A stretch of 64,000 bases of DNA from Streptomyces sp. BK239 (GTDB lineage: Bacteria > Actinomycetota > Actinomycetes > Streptomycetales > Streptomycetaceae), in the NCBI RefSeq assembly GCF_004217285.1, contig NZ_SHKS01000001.1:124001-188000 (forward strand), given 5' to 3'. Numbering within the stretch: the stretch's first letter is position 1; each line of letters starts with the position of its first letter. Positions 40,152 to 48,258 of the stretch are shown one piece after another. The position numbers and the translations under genes are program-made. The notes under the pieces were generated by a model. The model saw only the letters and a list, made by a program, of their open reading frames with translations, was not told the DNA's origin and did not search any database.

Positions 40152-41783
40152 ATGGAGTCCATGGGGAGCACCGGGACCGTCGCCGAACTCGTCGCCGCCC
40201 GGTGGGGTGACCACCGGCCGGGGCTGTGGTGGGAGGACGGCGTCCTCACCCACCACGAGTTCGCGGCAGGGGCCGCCGCGCGGGCGGCGCTGCTGGACGA
40301 GCTGTTGCCGCCCGGCGCACCACCGCACATCGGGGTGCTGCTCGACAACACCCCCGAGTTCCCCCTCTGGTTGGCGGCCGCGGCCCTCGCCGGGGCGGCC
40401 GTCGCCGGGATCAACTCCACCCGGCGCGGCCCGGAGCTCGCCCGGGACATCCTGCACACCGAGTGCCGGCTGCTGATCACCGAGCAGGCCCGGCTCCCCC
40501 TCCTGCGGGGGCTGGACCTGCCCGGGGTCCGCCTGCTGATCACCGGCACGCCGGAGTACGAGGAACTGCTCGCCCCTTGCGCCGGCGCCCGCCCGGACCC
40601 CTCCCGGGCCGCCCCCGCCGACCGGCTGCTCCTGTGCTTCACCTCCGGTTCGACCGGCGCACCCAAGGCCGCGCTCTGCAGCCAGGGCCGGCTGGCCGCC
40701 GCGGGCCGTTCCCTCGCGGCGCGGTTCGCGGTGACGCCGGACGACGTCCACTACGTGTGCATGCCGATGTTCCACGGCAACGCCGTGATCGCGGACTGGG
40801 CGCCCGCGCTGGCGGCCGGGGCGGGCGTGGCGCTGCGGCGGCGGTTCTCGGCGTCGGAGTTCCTGGCGGACGTACGGCGTCACCGGGCGACGTACTTCAC
40901 CTATGTGGGCCGGGCGATCCAGTACGTGCTGGCCACCGAGCCGGGCCCGCACGACCGGGACCACCGGCTGCGGCTCGGCTTCGGCACCGAGGCGGGGGCG
41001 GTGGACGCGGCGGCGTTCGAGCGGCGGTTCGGGGTGCGGCTGGTCGAGGGGTACGGCTCCTCGGAGGGCGGCGCGGCCGTGCAGTGGTCGCCGGGGACGC
41101 CGGCGGGCGCGGTCGGGCGGGCGGGGCCCGGCCTCGTCGTCCTCGATCCGCACACGCGCGCCGAGTGTCCGCCGGCCCGGTTCGACGCCGCCGGGCGGCT
41201 GCTCAACGGGGAGGAGGCCATCGGTGAGCTGGTGAACCGGGGGCCGAACCCCTTCGAGGGCTACTGGCGCAACCCCGGCGCGGAGGCCGAGCGGCGCAGG
41301 GGCGCCGACGGCGCGTACTGGACCGGCGACCTCTTCTGCCGCGACGCGGACGGCTACCTCTACTTCGCCGGCCGCACCGACGACAGGCTGCGCGTCGACG
41401 GCGAGAACCTGGCCGCCGCGATGATCGAGAACATCCTCGCGCGCTACGAGGGGGCGCTCGCGGTCGCCGTCTACGCGGTGCCGGATCCGGTGACCGGGGA
41501 CCAGGTGATGGCGACGCTCGCCGGGGAGTTCGAACCGGAGTCGTTCGCCGCGTTCCTGCGGGACCAGCCCGACCTGGGGACGAAGATGGCGCCCCGGTTC
41601 GTGCGGGTGGTGGAGAGGATGCCGGTCACGGCCACCAACAAGATCCAGCGGGCGCGGCTCAGGGCGGAGGGCCTGCGGTGCGCGGACCCGGTGTGGTGGC
41701 GGCCGCCCGGCGAGGGGGCCTACCGCAGACTCACCCCTCAGGACGCCGAAGGGCCCCTCGCGTTCACGAGGGGCCCTGTCTGA
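40152..41783 (+). CDS. Acyl-CoA synthetase (AMP-binding, FadD-like)
   Basis: This 543-residue adenylating enzyme activates a carboxylic acid to its CoA thioester. Core motifs are the P-loop FTSGSTGAPKAA, FHGNAV, FGTEAGAV, VEGYGSSEGG (A5), AYWTGDLFCRDADGYLYFAGRTDDRLRVDGENLAAAMIEN (A7-A8) and the catalytic Lys in ATNKIQRARL. The chain length or type of acid is not predictable. ATG 40152 (or 40161) is chosen because upstream in-frame codons cover the operator palindrome. A terminator hairpin overlaps the last codons. Confidence 0.92.
   Translation: MESMGSTGTVAELVAARWGDHRPGLWWEDGVLTHHEFAAGAAARAALLDELLPPGAPPHIGVLLDNTPEFPLWLAAAALAGAAVAGINSTRRGPELARDILHTECRLLITEQARLPLLRGLDLPGVRLLITGTPEYEELLAPCAGARPDPSRAAPADRLLLCFTSGSTGAPKAALCSQGRLAAAGRSLAARFAVTPDDVHYVCMPMFHGNAVIADWAPALAAGAGVALRRRFSASEFLADVRRHRATYFTYVGRAIQYVLATEPGPHDRDHRLRLGFGTEAGAVDAAAFERRFGVRLVEGYGSSEGGAAVQWSPGTPAGAVGRAGPGLVVLDPHTRAECPPARFDAAGRLLNGEEAIGELVNRGPNPFEGYWRNPGAEAERRRGADGAYWTGDLFCRDADGYLYFAGRTDDRLRVDGENLAAAMIENILARYEGALAVAVYAVPDPVTGDQVMATLAGEFEPESFAAFLRDQPDLGTKMAPRFVRVVERMPVTATNKIQRARLRAEGLRCADPVWWRPPGEGAYRRLTPQDAEGPLAFTRGPV
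41750..41777 (+). terminator. Terminator overlapping the end of the synthetase gene
   Basis: AGGGCCCCTCG (41750-41760) pairs perfectly with CGAGGGGCCCT (41767-41777) across a six-base loop. The stop codon TGA at 41781-41783 follows it. Confidence 0.85.
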
Positions 41784-41838
41784 GGGGGTGTGGGTGGCGG
41801 AGCCCCCACGACGCGCGGCGAAGCCGTGCGAACACAGA

Positions 41839-41883
41839 GATGGCGGCTTGGGTTCGCGCTTTCTGCGAACACAAGCCGCCATC
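41839..41883 (-). terminator. Long hairpin after tRNA-Lys copy 2
   Basis: GATGGCGGCTTG (41839-41850) pairs with CAAGCCGCCATC (41872-41883). An inner GTTCGC/GCGAAC stem is set off by one base on each side, and the loop has seven bases. It lies just 3' of the minus-strand tRNA at 41891, so it is its likely terminator. Confidence 0.85.
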
Positions 41884-41890
41884 GTCATCG

Positions 41891-41964
41891 TGCGCCGCCA
41901 GGGACTCGAACCCCGGACCCGCTGATTAAGAGTCAGCTGCTCTAACCAACTGAGCTAGCGGCGC
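41891..41964 (-). tRNA. tRNA-Lys(CTT), copy 2
   Basis: It has the same 74-nt sequence as copies 1 and 3, with anticodon loop CTCTTAA and acceptor GCGCCGC/GCGGCGC. Its 5' flank differs from that of copies 1 and 3. It lies between the acyl-CoA synthetase and IclR genes. Confidence 0.97.
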
Positions 41965-42052
41965 ATGACTCCCGCCCACCGCGTTCCCGCGGCCGGCGAC
42001 GAAGAAAATAATACCTGGCCTGAAGGGGTGCTCCGGACCACCGGCCGGCATT

Positions 42053-42811
42053 TCACAGGACCAGCGAGAGCAGTACCGGCGTCGCGCCGCGGTTCAGCGT
42101 GTCCGCGGCCCGGCGCAGCCGGTGGGCGTGCTCCACGGGCAACGACAGCGCAAGGCAGCCCGCGGTGCCGCCGGCGGTGATCGGCACGGCCGCGCACACC
42201 GTGCCCACGGCGTACTCCTGGAGGTCGAGCACGGGGACGGTCGGCGGCTGGGACTCCAGACGGGAGAGCAGCAGCTTGTCGCTGGTGATGGTGCGCGAGG
42301 TCAGCCGGGCCATCTTGTGCCGGGAGAGATGGTCGCGCCGGCCGTTGTGGTCGAGCTGGCCGAGCAGGCTCTTGCCGAGCGCGGTGGCGTGCGCGCAGGA
42401 GCGGAAGTCGACGTACTCGTTGACCGCGGGGGTGGCCGGGCCGTCGGCGTACTGCGTGACGGTGACCTCGCCGTCGACGTACCGGCTGACGTAGACGGCG
42501 GCGCCGACCCGGTCGCGCAGCTCGTCCAGGACGTGCTGAAGCTTGTCGCGCAGCGCCTGCTCACGCCGGTGCGCGGAGCCCAGGCGGGTCAGGGCGGCGC
42601 CGGTGACGTAGGCACCCTCGGCGAGCTGCTCCACGTACCCCTCGCGGCGCAGCATCCGCAGGAGCGGGGTGAGCCGGCGGCTGCCGAGGCCGGTCCGGCG
42701 GGCGAGGTCGGCGTCGGTGACGCCGCTGCTGTGCCGGGCCACTGTCTCCAGGACACGCAGGGCGTCCTGGGCCGAGCGGTACGGCGCGGTCGGCTCGTGC
42801 GTCAGCGCCAC
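42053..42811 (-). CDS. IclR-family transcriptional regulator
   Basis: This 252-residue regulator has an N-terminal winged helix (about 12-75, YRSAQDALRVLETVARHSSG, then VTDADLARRTGLGSRRLTPLLRML). The C-terminal GAF-like IclR ligand domain has VYVSRYVDGEVTVTQYADGP, VDFRSCAHATALGKSLLGQL, LQEYAVGTVCAAVPI and GCLALSLP. GTG 42811 is chosen because GGGGGAG lies upstream. It lies 133 bases downstream of ehuA in the same direction. By position it is the likely local regulator of ectoine uptake (inference). Confidence 0.9.
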   Translation of the reverse strand: MALTHEPTAPYRSAQDALRVLETVARHSSGVTDADLARRTGLGSRRLTPLLRMLRREGYVEQLAEGAYVTGAALTRLGSAHRREQALRDKLQHVLDELRDRVGAAVYVSRYVDGEVTVTQYADGPATPAVNEYVDFRSCAHATALGKSLLGQLDHNGRRDHLSRHKMARLTSRTITSDKLLLSRLESQPPTVPVLDLQEYAVGTVCAAVPITAGGTAGCLALSLPVEHAHRLRRAADTLNRGATPVLLSLVL

Positions 42812-42944
42812 GGTCTCCCCCTGCGGTCGCTTTCCGGGCTGATCCTGACGGCGAATCAAGTCCACGATAACGGCCGAGGGGGCGGCGGGGAGGGGGCGTC
42901 CGCGAGAATCCGGGGCGTCCCGCTCGCACCTCGTGCTCAGCGGG

Positions 42945-43727
42945 TCACAGGACGGCGCCGAGGAACTCCCTCGTGCGCTCCTGTTCCGGGGAGCTGAAGA
43001 TCTTCTCCGGGGGACCGGACTCGATGACCCGGCCGGAGTCGAACATCAGGACCTGGTCGGAGATGTCCCGGGCGAAGTTCATCTCGTGGGTCACGCAGAG
43101 CATCGTGATGTCGGTGGAGCGGGCGATGTCCCGGAGCAGGTCGAGGACGCCGGCGACGAGTTCGGGGTCGAGCGCCGAGGTCACCTCGTCGAGCAGCAGG
43201 ATCTGCGGCCGCATGGCCAGCGCCCGCGCGATCGCCACCCGCTGCTGCTGCCCGCCGGACAGCCGGGACGGCTTGGCGTCGCACTTGTCGGCGAGGCCCA
43301 CCATGTCCAGCAGCTCGCGCGCCCGCTCCTCCGCCTCGTCCTTGGACAGGCCGAGGACGGTCACCGGGGCCTCGGTGAGGTTTCTCAGCACGCTCATGTT
43401 CGGGAACAGGTTGAACTGCTGGAACACCATCCCGATCTTCTTGCGGACCTCGCGGACCTGCTTCTCCGGAGCGGGGAAGAGGCGCTGCCCGTCGACGGTG
43501 ATGGTGCCCTCGTCGGGCTTGGTCAGGGTCATCAGCAGCCGCAGGATCGTCGTCTTGCCGGACCCGGAGGGGCCGATCAGCGTGACGTGCTGGCCCGGCT
43601 TCACGGAGAAGTCCAGGTTGTCGAGGACGGTGTTGTCCCCGAACCGCTTGGTGACCTGTTCCAGGCGTATCAGCTCGGTGCCCTGCGGCACGGCGTCGGA
43701 TGTGGTCTTGCTGGTCTCAACGGACAA
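42945..43727 (-). CDS. ehuA: Ectoine/hydroxyectoine-type ABC transporter ATPase EhuA
   Basis: This 260-residue polar-amino-acid-type ATPase has Walker A GPSGSGKTT, the Q-loop GMVFQQFNLFPNMSVLRNLT, signature LSGGQQQRVAIARALA, Walker B ILLLDEVTSALDPELV and H-loop CVTHEM. The order ehuB-ehuC-ehuD-ehuA and the divergent EutA-like gene support ectoine/5-hydroxyectoine uptake. The substrate rests on family resemblance and context rather than on direct evidence. The TTG start (43727) has GGAG seven bases upstream and overlaps ehuD by 11 bases, so coupling is likely. It is the last gene of the operon. Confidence 0.88.
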   Translation of the reverse strand: MSVETSKTTSDAVPQGTELIRLEQVTKRFGDNTVLDNLDFSVKPGQHVTLIGPSGSGKTTILRLLMTLTKPDEGTITVDGQRLFPAPEKQVREVRKKIGMVFQQFNLFPNMSVLRNLTEAPVTVLGLSKDEAEERARELLDMVGLADKCDAKPSRLSGGQQQRVAIARALAMRPQILLLDEVTSALDPELVAGVLDLLRDIARSTDITMLCVTHEMNFARDISDQVLMFDSGRVIESGPPEKIFSSPEQERTREFLGAVL

Positions 43728-44367
43728 GGCGTCGCTCCAGGGTGCGCAGGAGGAGGGAGGCGAGATAGGAGATGACGATGAAGGCCACGCCGATCACCGT
43801 CAGCGGCTCGGTGAACTGGAAGTGCTCCTGGGAGAAGAGCCGGGCCCGGCCCAGCAGGTCCAGGACGGTGATCGTCATCAGCAGCGGGGTGTCCTTGAGC
43901 ATCGCGATGACGTAGTTGCCCAGCGCCGGCACCACCCGGCGGACCGCCTGCGGCAGGATCACCGCGCGCCAGGTCCTCGTCCTCGGCAGGTTCAGCGCCG
44001 TCGCCGCCTCCCACTGGCCGACGGGCACCGCGTCGATGCCGGCCCGGTAGACCTGCATCGTGTACGTCGAGTAGTGCAGGCCGATCGCGAGGACGCCAGT
44101 GGCCAGCGCGGACAGGGTCACGCCCCACTCGGGCAGCACGTAGAAGAGGAAGAACAGCTGCACCAGCAGCGGGGTGTCGCGGACGAACTCCGTGACGACC
44201 CCCACCGGCCACTGCACCCACCGCGTCGGCGTCCGCATCAGCAGCGCCCACACCAGGCCCAGCGAGAAGGAGATCAGCGAGCCGAGGACCAGCGCCTGGA
44301 GGGTGACGAGCAGGCCGTCCCAGAACATCGGCATGAAGTCGGAGACGGCGCTCCAGTCCCAGTTCAT
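43717..44367 (-). CDS. ehuD: Ectoine-type ABC transporter permease EhuD
   Basis: This 216-residue polar-amino-acid permease (HisM/GlnP type) has about five helices. It shows TLQALVLGSLISFSLGLVWALLM, the conserved cytoplasmic EAA-loop QWEAATALNLPRTRTWRAVILPQAVRRVVPAL, and a C-terminus ending RTLERRLVR. It pairs with EhuC to form the membrane channel. ATG 44367 overlaps the ehuC stop by four bases (ATGA), and its own 3' end overlaps the ehuA start. Confidence 0.9.
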   Translation of the reverse strand: MNWDWSAVSDFMPMFWDGLLVTLQALVLGSLISFSLGLVWALLMRTPTRWVQWPVGVVTEFVRDTPLLVQLFFLFYVLPEWGVTLSALATGVLAIGLHYSTYTMQVYRAGIDAVPVGQWEAATALNLPRTRTWRAVILPQAVRRVVPALGNYVIAMLKDTPLLMTITVLDLLGRARLFSQEHFQFTEPLTVIGVAFIVISYLASLLLRTLERRLVR

Positions 44368-45008
44368 CGGACACCCGCCTTCAGGTGGTGCTCGAGACCG
44401 CGCATCACCCGCGTCAGCAGGAAGGCGATGACGAAGTACAGGAGCAGGACGTACGTGTAGATCTCCGCGCTCTCCTGGAGCGCCAGGCGCACCAGGTTGC
44501 CGCTGAACGCCAGGTCGCCCATGCCCATGACGGACACCAGGGCGGTGCCCTTGAGCAGCTCGATCAGCAGGTTGGAGAAGGGCGGGATCATCTCCGGCAC
44601 CGCCTGCGGCAGCAGGATCTTGCGCATGCGCTGCCCGGGCGTGAAGCCGAGCGCGATGCCGCCCTCCGCCTGGGCGGGGTTGACGGCGCCGAGCGCGCCG
44701 CGGACGATCTCCGAGCCGTACGCGCCGTAGGTCAGGCCGAGCGCGAGCGTGCCCGCCCACATCGGCACCAGCTGCCAGCCGAAGGCGGGCGGCAGCACGA
44801 AGAACACCCAGAAGATCATGACGAGTGCCGACGTGCCGCGGAACACCTCGGTGTAGAAGCCCGCGAGGAAGCGGACGATCCACCGCCGGTGGCTGCGCGC
44901 GATCCCGACGGCGAACGACACGGCCGCCGCCAGCAGGGCGCTGAAGAACAGGAGTTGGACGGTCGTCCAGATCCCGCGCAGGACGAGGTCCCAGAGTCCG
45001 GCAGTCAT
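44364..45008 (-). CDS. ehuC: Ectoine-type ABC transporter permease EhuC
   Basis: This 214-residue permease is homologous to EhuD. It has an N-terminal helix FFSALLAAAVSFAVGIA, the stretch FYTEVFRGTSALVMIFWVFFVLP, the EAA-loop AQAEGGIALGFTPGQRMRKILLPQAVPEMIPPF and a C-terminus with VMRGLEHHLKAGVR. ATG 45008 overlaps the ehuB stop by four bases. It forms the heterodimeric channel with EhuD. Confidence 0.9.
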   Translation of the reverse strand: MTAGLWDLVLRGIWTTVQLLFFSALLAAAVSFAVGIARSHRRWIVRFLAGFYTEVFRGTSALVMIFWVFFVLPPAFGWQLVPMWAGTLALGLTYGAYGSEIVRGALGAVNPAQAEGGIALGFTPGQRMRKILLPQAVPEMIPPFSNLLIELLKGTALVSVMGMGDLAFSGNLVRLALQESAEIYTYVLLLYFVIAFLLTRVMRGLEHHLKAGVR

Positions 45009-45919
45009 CCTCGGCAGAGCTCCTTGGCCGTGAGGTCGGTCATCTCCGCCTCGGTGAACCCGAAGGGCTTCAGGATGCGCAGCAGCTCGCCGCTCTTCTT
45101 CAGCTTGCGCAGCTCGACGTTGAAGGCGTCCCGCAGCTTCGTCTCGGTCTGCCGGAACGCGAACGCGCCGCCGTCCACGTGCGGTTCGCCGCCCACGATC
45201 GGCTTGAACGGCTTGGTCGCCTCCGCCTTCGCGGACTTCTTCACCACCTCACGGGTGGTCACCGCCGTCCCCGCGAACACGTCGACACGGCCCGCCTCGA
45301 CGGCGTTCAGACCGGCCACCTGGTCCGGCACGATCAGGATGTCGCTCTCCTTGTACCCCGCCTCGACGGCGTACTGGATCTCCGCGTAACCGGTTCCCGT
45401 GGCGAACTTCGCCTTCTTCTCCACGACATCCCGATAACTGTGAAGATTCTTGGGATTTCCCTTCCGCACGATGAAGGAATCGAGCATCTGGTAGTCGGGG
45501 TCGGCGAATATCACCTGCCCGCAGCGTTCCGGGGTGACGTACATCCCGGCGGCCACGACGTCGAACTGCTGGGAATTCAGGCCGGGAATGAGCGAACCGA
45601 ACTCGGTGGGCACGGGCTGCACCTCGTCGATGCCGAGCCGCTTGAATATCACCCGGGCCAACTCCGGCGCCTCGCCGGTCAGCCGGCCGTCCTTGTCGAT
45701 GTACCCGAAGGGGATCTCACCGGCGATCCCGAGCCGTACGACCCCCTGGGCGCGCAGCCGTTCCAGCAGGTCACCGCCGGGTTCGACGGAGGCCTTGGCC
45801 ACGCGTGAGCAGCCCGCGGCGCCCAGCGCGCCGAGCGCCGCCACCCCCGCGAGCAGCGACCGGCGGCTTGTGCCCGTCGACCGTGGGCTTTGTCTGACAT
45901 ACCTGTTCGGTGGAGCCAT
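45005..45919 (-). CDS. ehuB: Ectoine-type substrate-binding lipoprotein EhuB
   Basis: This 304-residue solute-binding protein opens the operon. A Tat-like SRRSLLAGVAALGALGAAGC signal ends in a lipobox (LGAAGC), so the mature protein is lipid-anchored outside. The SBP_bac_3 fold follows, with VVRLGIAGEIPFGYIDKDGRLTGEAPELARVI, QQFDVVAAGMYVTPERC, ATGTGYAEIQYAVEAG and VDGGAFAFRQTETKLRDAFN. It captures ectoine/hydroxyectoine in studied homologues; here that is inferred from overall similarity and gene order. ATG 45919 faces the EutA-like gene divergently. Confidence 0.87.
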   Translation of the reverse strand: MAPPNRYVRQSPRSTGTSRRSLLAGVAALGALGAAGCSRVAKASVEPGGDLLERLRAQGVVRLGIAGEIPFGYIDKDGRLTGEAPELARVIFKRLGIDEVQPVPTEFGSLIPGLNSQQFDVVAAGMYVTPERCGQVIFADPDYQMLDSFIVRKGNPKNLHSYRDVVEKKAKFATGTGYAEIQYAVEAGYKESDILIVPDQVAGLNAVEAGRVDVFAGTAVTTREVVKKSAKAEATKPFKPIVGGEPHVDGGAFAFRQTETKLRDAFNVELRKLKKSGELLRILKPFGFTEAEMTDLTAKELCRG

Positions 45920-46248
45920 GGCGGCGCGGCTACCCGGGACGACACGACTTATGCGGACCGGATTCGCGTCATGTGCCCGCGCTGTTCGGTGAATACGTTC
46001 CGCGATGACCGGCCGTGCGGTCGAATCAGGTTGTTTCGCGGACGAGTTCGCGAATCCGGCGCGGCTGCGGCCGGTGAGCGTCCGCGGTCCCGGCGGCCGA
46101 CCCCGGCGATCCCGGCCGAAGCGGCCCCGATGTGGGCGGCGCGGCGACGATTGGGTACCCGGGCGAGGGGGCCCGATGCGGCCCCGTCGGACGAGGGGGC
46201 GCGGCAGCGGCCCCCCGTACGGCCGGAAGAACCGCAGGAAGGCTGGTC
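45920..46248. promoter_or_regulatory. Divergent control region between ehuB and the EutA-like gene
   Basis: This 329-bp region must hold both promoters. The best symmetric element is TTCGCG-N8-CGCGAA at 46035-46054, a possible regulator site. I see no convincing -35/-10 pair. A run of G/C-rich sequence from 46070 to 46220 carries nothing I can name. Confidence 0.4.
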
Positions 46249-46980
46249 ATGACCGCACTCGGACTCCTCTACCCGGGCCACTTCGCCGAGGACGACTACG
46301 CCCGCATCGAGCAGCTCCTGGGCAGTGACATCCGGGTGGACCTGGTCCACACGGACGTCGGCGAGGACGCCCACCGCGTCGAAGTGCTGCGGCAGATCGG
46401 CACGCCGGAGCGGCTGGCGAAGGGCGTCGAGCAGCTGCGGCTGTCCGGCGCGGAGGCCGTGGTGTGGGCGTGCACCAGCGGCGGCTTCGTGCACGGCTGG
46501 GAGGGCGCGCAGGAGCAGGTGCGCTCGCTGGCCGTGACGGCGGGGCTGCCGGCCTCCTCGACGTCCTTCGCATTCGTGCACGCGGCCAAGGAGGTGGGCG
46601 CCGCCAGGGTCGCGGTGGGCGCGCCCTACCCGGAGGACGTGTCCGGACTGTTCGCCGAGTTCCTGCGGACCGGCGGCATCGAGGTGAGCGCGGTGCACAG
46701 CTCCGGGAGCGTCACGGCCGCCGAGGTCGGCGCGTGGGGCGAGGACGAGGTCCTCGCGCTGGCCCGCGCCGCCGACACACCCGACGCGGACGCGGTGCTG
46801 CTCCCCGACACCGCCCTGCACACGGCCGCCCATCTGCCCGACCTGGAGAAGGAGCTCGGCAAGCCGGTCCTCACCGCCAACCAGGTCACCGTCTGGGAGG
46901 GGCTCCGCCTGGCCGACCGTCGCGTCAACGCGCCGGGCCTGGGCGCGCTGTTCACCCGGGAGCCGATCGTGCAGGTGTGA
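46249..46980 (+). CDS. Asp/Glu racemase-superfamily protein (EutA/maleate isomerase-like)
   Basis: This 243-residue protein has the two-lobed racemase/decarboxylase fold: LGLLYPGHFAEDDYARIEQL, VVWACTSGGFVHGWEG (first catalytic Cys in WACTSG), TSFAFVHAAKEVGAARVAVGAPYPEDVS, then AVLLPDTALHTAA. In the second half the usual Cys position appears to be Asp-Thr (LPDTAL), so catalysis may differ from classical two-Cys racemases. It is divergent from ehuB, matching the position of eutA in ectoine-catabolic clusters, yet eutBCDE are not seen nearby. ATG 46249 follows GGAAGG. Confidence 0.8.
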   Translation: MTALGLLYPGHFAEDDYARIEQLLGSDIRVDLVHTDVGEDAHRVEVLRQIGTPERLAKGVEQLRLSGAEAVVWACTSGGFVHGWEGAQEQVRSLAVTAGLPASSTSFAFVHAAKEVGAARVAVGAPYPEDVSGLFAEFLRTGGIEVSAVHSSGSVTAAEVGAWGEDEVLALARAADTPDADAVLLPDTALHTAAHLPDLEKELGKPVLTANQVTVWEGLRLADRRVNAPGLGALFTREPIVQV

Positions 46981-47091
46981 GCCCGCGCACGCTCGCGGCG
47001 CGCGGGACGAGGAACGCGGGACGAGGAATAAGCGGGGACAGCCTCCTGTTAGCCGTGCGAGGACAGCGCACGCCGAATTCAGGAGGAACCC

Positions 47092-48258
47092 GTGGCGGCA
47101 GACGAGACGCCGGCAGGCCCCGAGCCGGAGCGGACGCCGGGAGGGACGCCCACGCCGGCGGACGAGCGACGGGCGGCCGACGGGATCCGGGGGGAGGCGT
47201 ACGGCGCAGCCCCCACACCGCTGTCCGTGCTGGACCTGGTCACCGTCGGCTCCGGCCGCACCGCCGGCGACGCCCTGCGCACCAGCGTCGAGCTCGCCCG
47301 GCTCGCCGAGTCCCGCGGCTTCCACCGCTACTGGGTGGCCGAGCACCACTCCATGCCGGGCGTCGCCTCCTCCTCGCCGGCCGTGATCCTCGCGCATCTC
47401 GCCGCCCACACCGACCGCATCCGGCTCGGCTCGGGCGGCGTGATGCTGCCCAACCACGCCCCGCTGGTGATCGCCGAGCAGTTCGGCACCCTGGAGGCCC
47501 TCGCCCCGGGCCGCGTCGACCTGGGCCTGGGCCGGGCGCCCGGCACCGACGGCGCCACCGCGGCCGCCCTGCGCCGCACCGACCGGCCGCACGAGGGCGC
47601 CGACGACTTCCCCGAGCAGCTCTCCGAGCTCACCCGCTTCCTCGACGACGACTTCCCCGACGGCCACCCCTACCGCCGGGTGCACGCCGTGCCCGGCCCG
47701 GTCCAGGCGACCTCGCCCGGCGGGGTGCAGTCCCGCCACCGCCCGCCGATCTGGCTGCTGGGCTCCTCCGGTTTCAGCGCCCGCCTGGCCGGACTGCTGG
47801 GCCTGCCCTTCGCCTTCGCCCACCACTTCTCGGCGCAGAACACCGTTCCGGCGCTCGACCTGTACCGGGAGTCCTTCCGGCCGTCGGCGGTCCTCGACGC
47901 GCCGTACGCCGTCATCGGGGTCTCCGTGCTCGCCGCCGACGACGAGCGCGAGGCCCGCCGCCAGGTGCGGGCCACCGGCCTGAACATGGTCCGGCTGCGC
48001 AGCGGCCGCCCCGGCCTGTTCCCCTCCCCGGAGGAAGCCGAGGCGTACGAGTACAGCCCGCTGGAGCGGGAGTTCGTCGACTCCTGGACGGCGAACATCG
48101 TCCACGGCACCGCCGAGGAGGTCCGCTCCGGTCTCGACGGCCTGCACAAGCGCACCGGCGCCGACGAGTTGATGCTCACCAGCCACGCCCACCGCGGCGA
48201 CCTGCGCCTGCGTTCCTACGAACTCGTCGCCGACGCCTACGGGTTGCCGACCGCGTAG
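47092..48258 (+). CDS. LLM-class flavin-dependent oxidoreductase (luciferase-like)
   Basis: This 388-residue enzyme has a disordered Pro/Glu-rich leader (about 1-40). The luciferase-like barrel then shows LSVLDLVTVGSGRTAGDAL, FHRYWVAEHHSMPGVASSSPAV, IRLGSGGVMLPNHAPLVIAEQFGTLEALAPGRVDLGLGRAPGTD, WLLGSSGFSARLAG and GTAEEVRSGLDGLHKRTGADELMLTSHAHR. This is the common FMN-dependent MsnO8-type group. GTG 47092 has AGGAGG upstream. The substrate is unknown. Its 3' end overlaps the converging GGDEF-EAL gene by 22 bases. Confidence 0.9.
   Translation: MAADETPAGPEPERTPGGTPTPADERRAADGIRGEAYGAAPTPLSVLDLVTVGSGRTAGDALRTSVELARLAESRGFHRYWVAEHHSMPGVASSSPAVILAHLAAHTDRIRLGSGGVMLPNHAPLVIAEQFGTLEALAPGRVDLGLGRAPGTDGATAAALRRTDRPHEGADDFPEQLSELTRFLDDDFPDGHPYRRVHAVPGPVQATSPGGVQSRHRPPIWLLGSSGFSARLAGLLGLPFAFAHHFSAQNTVPALDLYRESFRPSAVLDAPYAVIGVSVLAADDEREARRQVRATGLNMVRLRSGRPGLFPSPEEAEAYEYSPLEREFVDSWTANIVHGTAEEVRSGLDGLHKRTGADELMLTSHAHRGDLRLRSYELVADAYGLPTA

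Noticed and set aside
36654..41964. A prophage or genomic island bounded by tRNA-Lys copies 1 and 2
   Set aside because: Genes between the copies look like chromosomal housekeeping or envelope genes, and there is no integrase.
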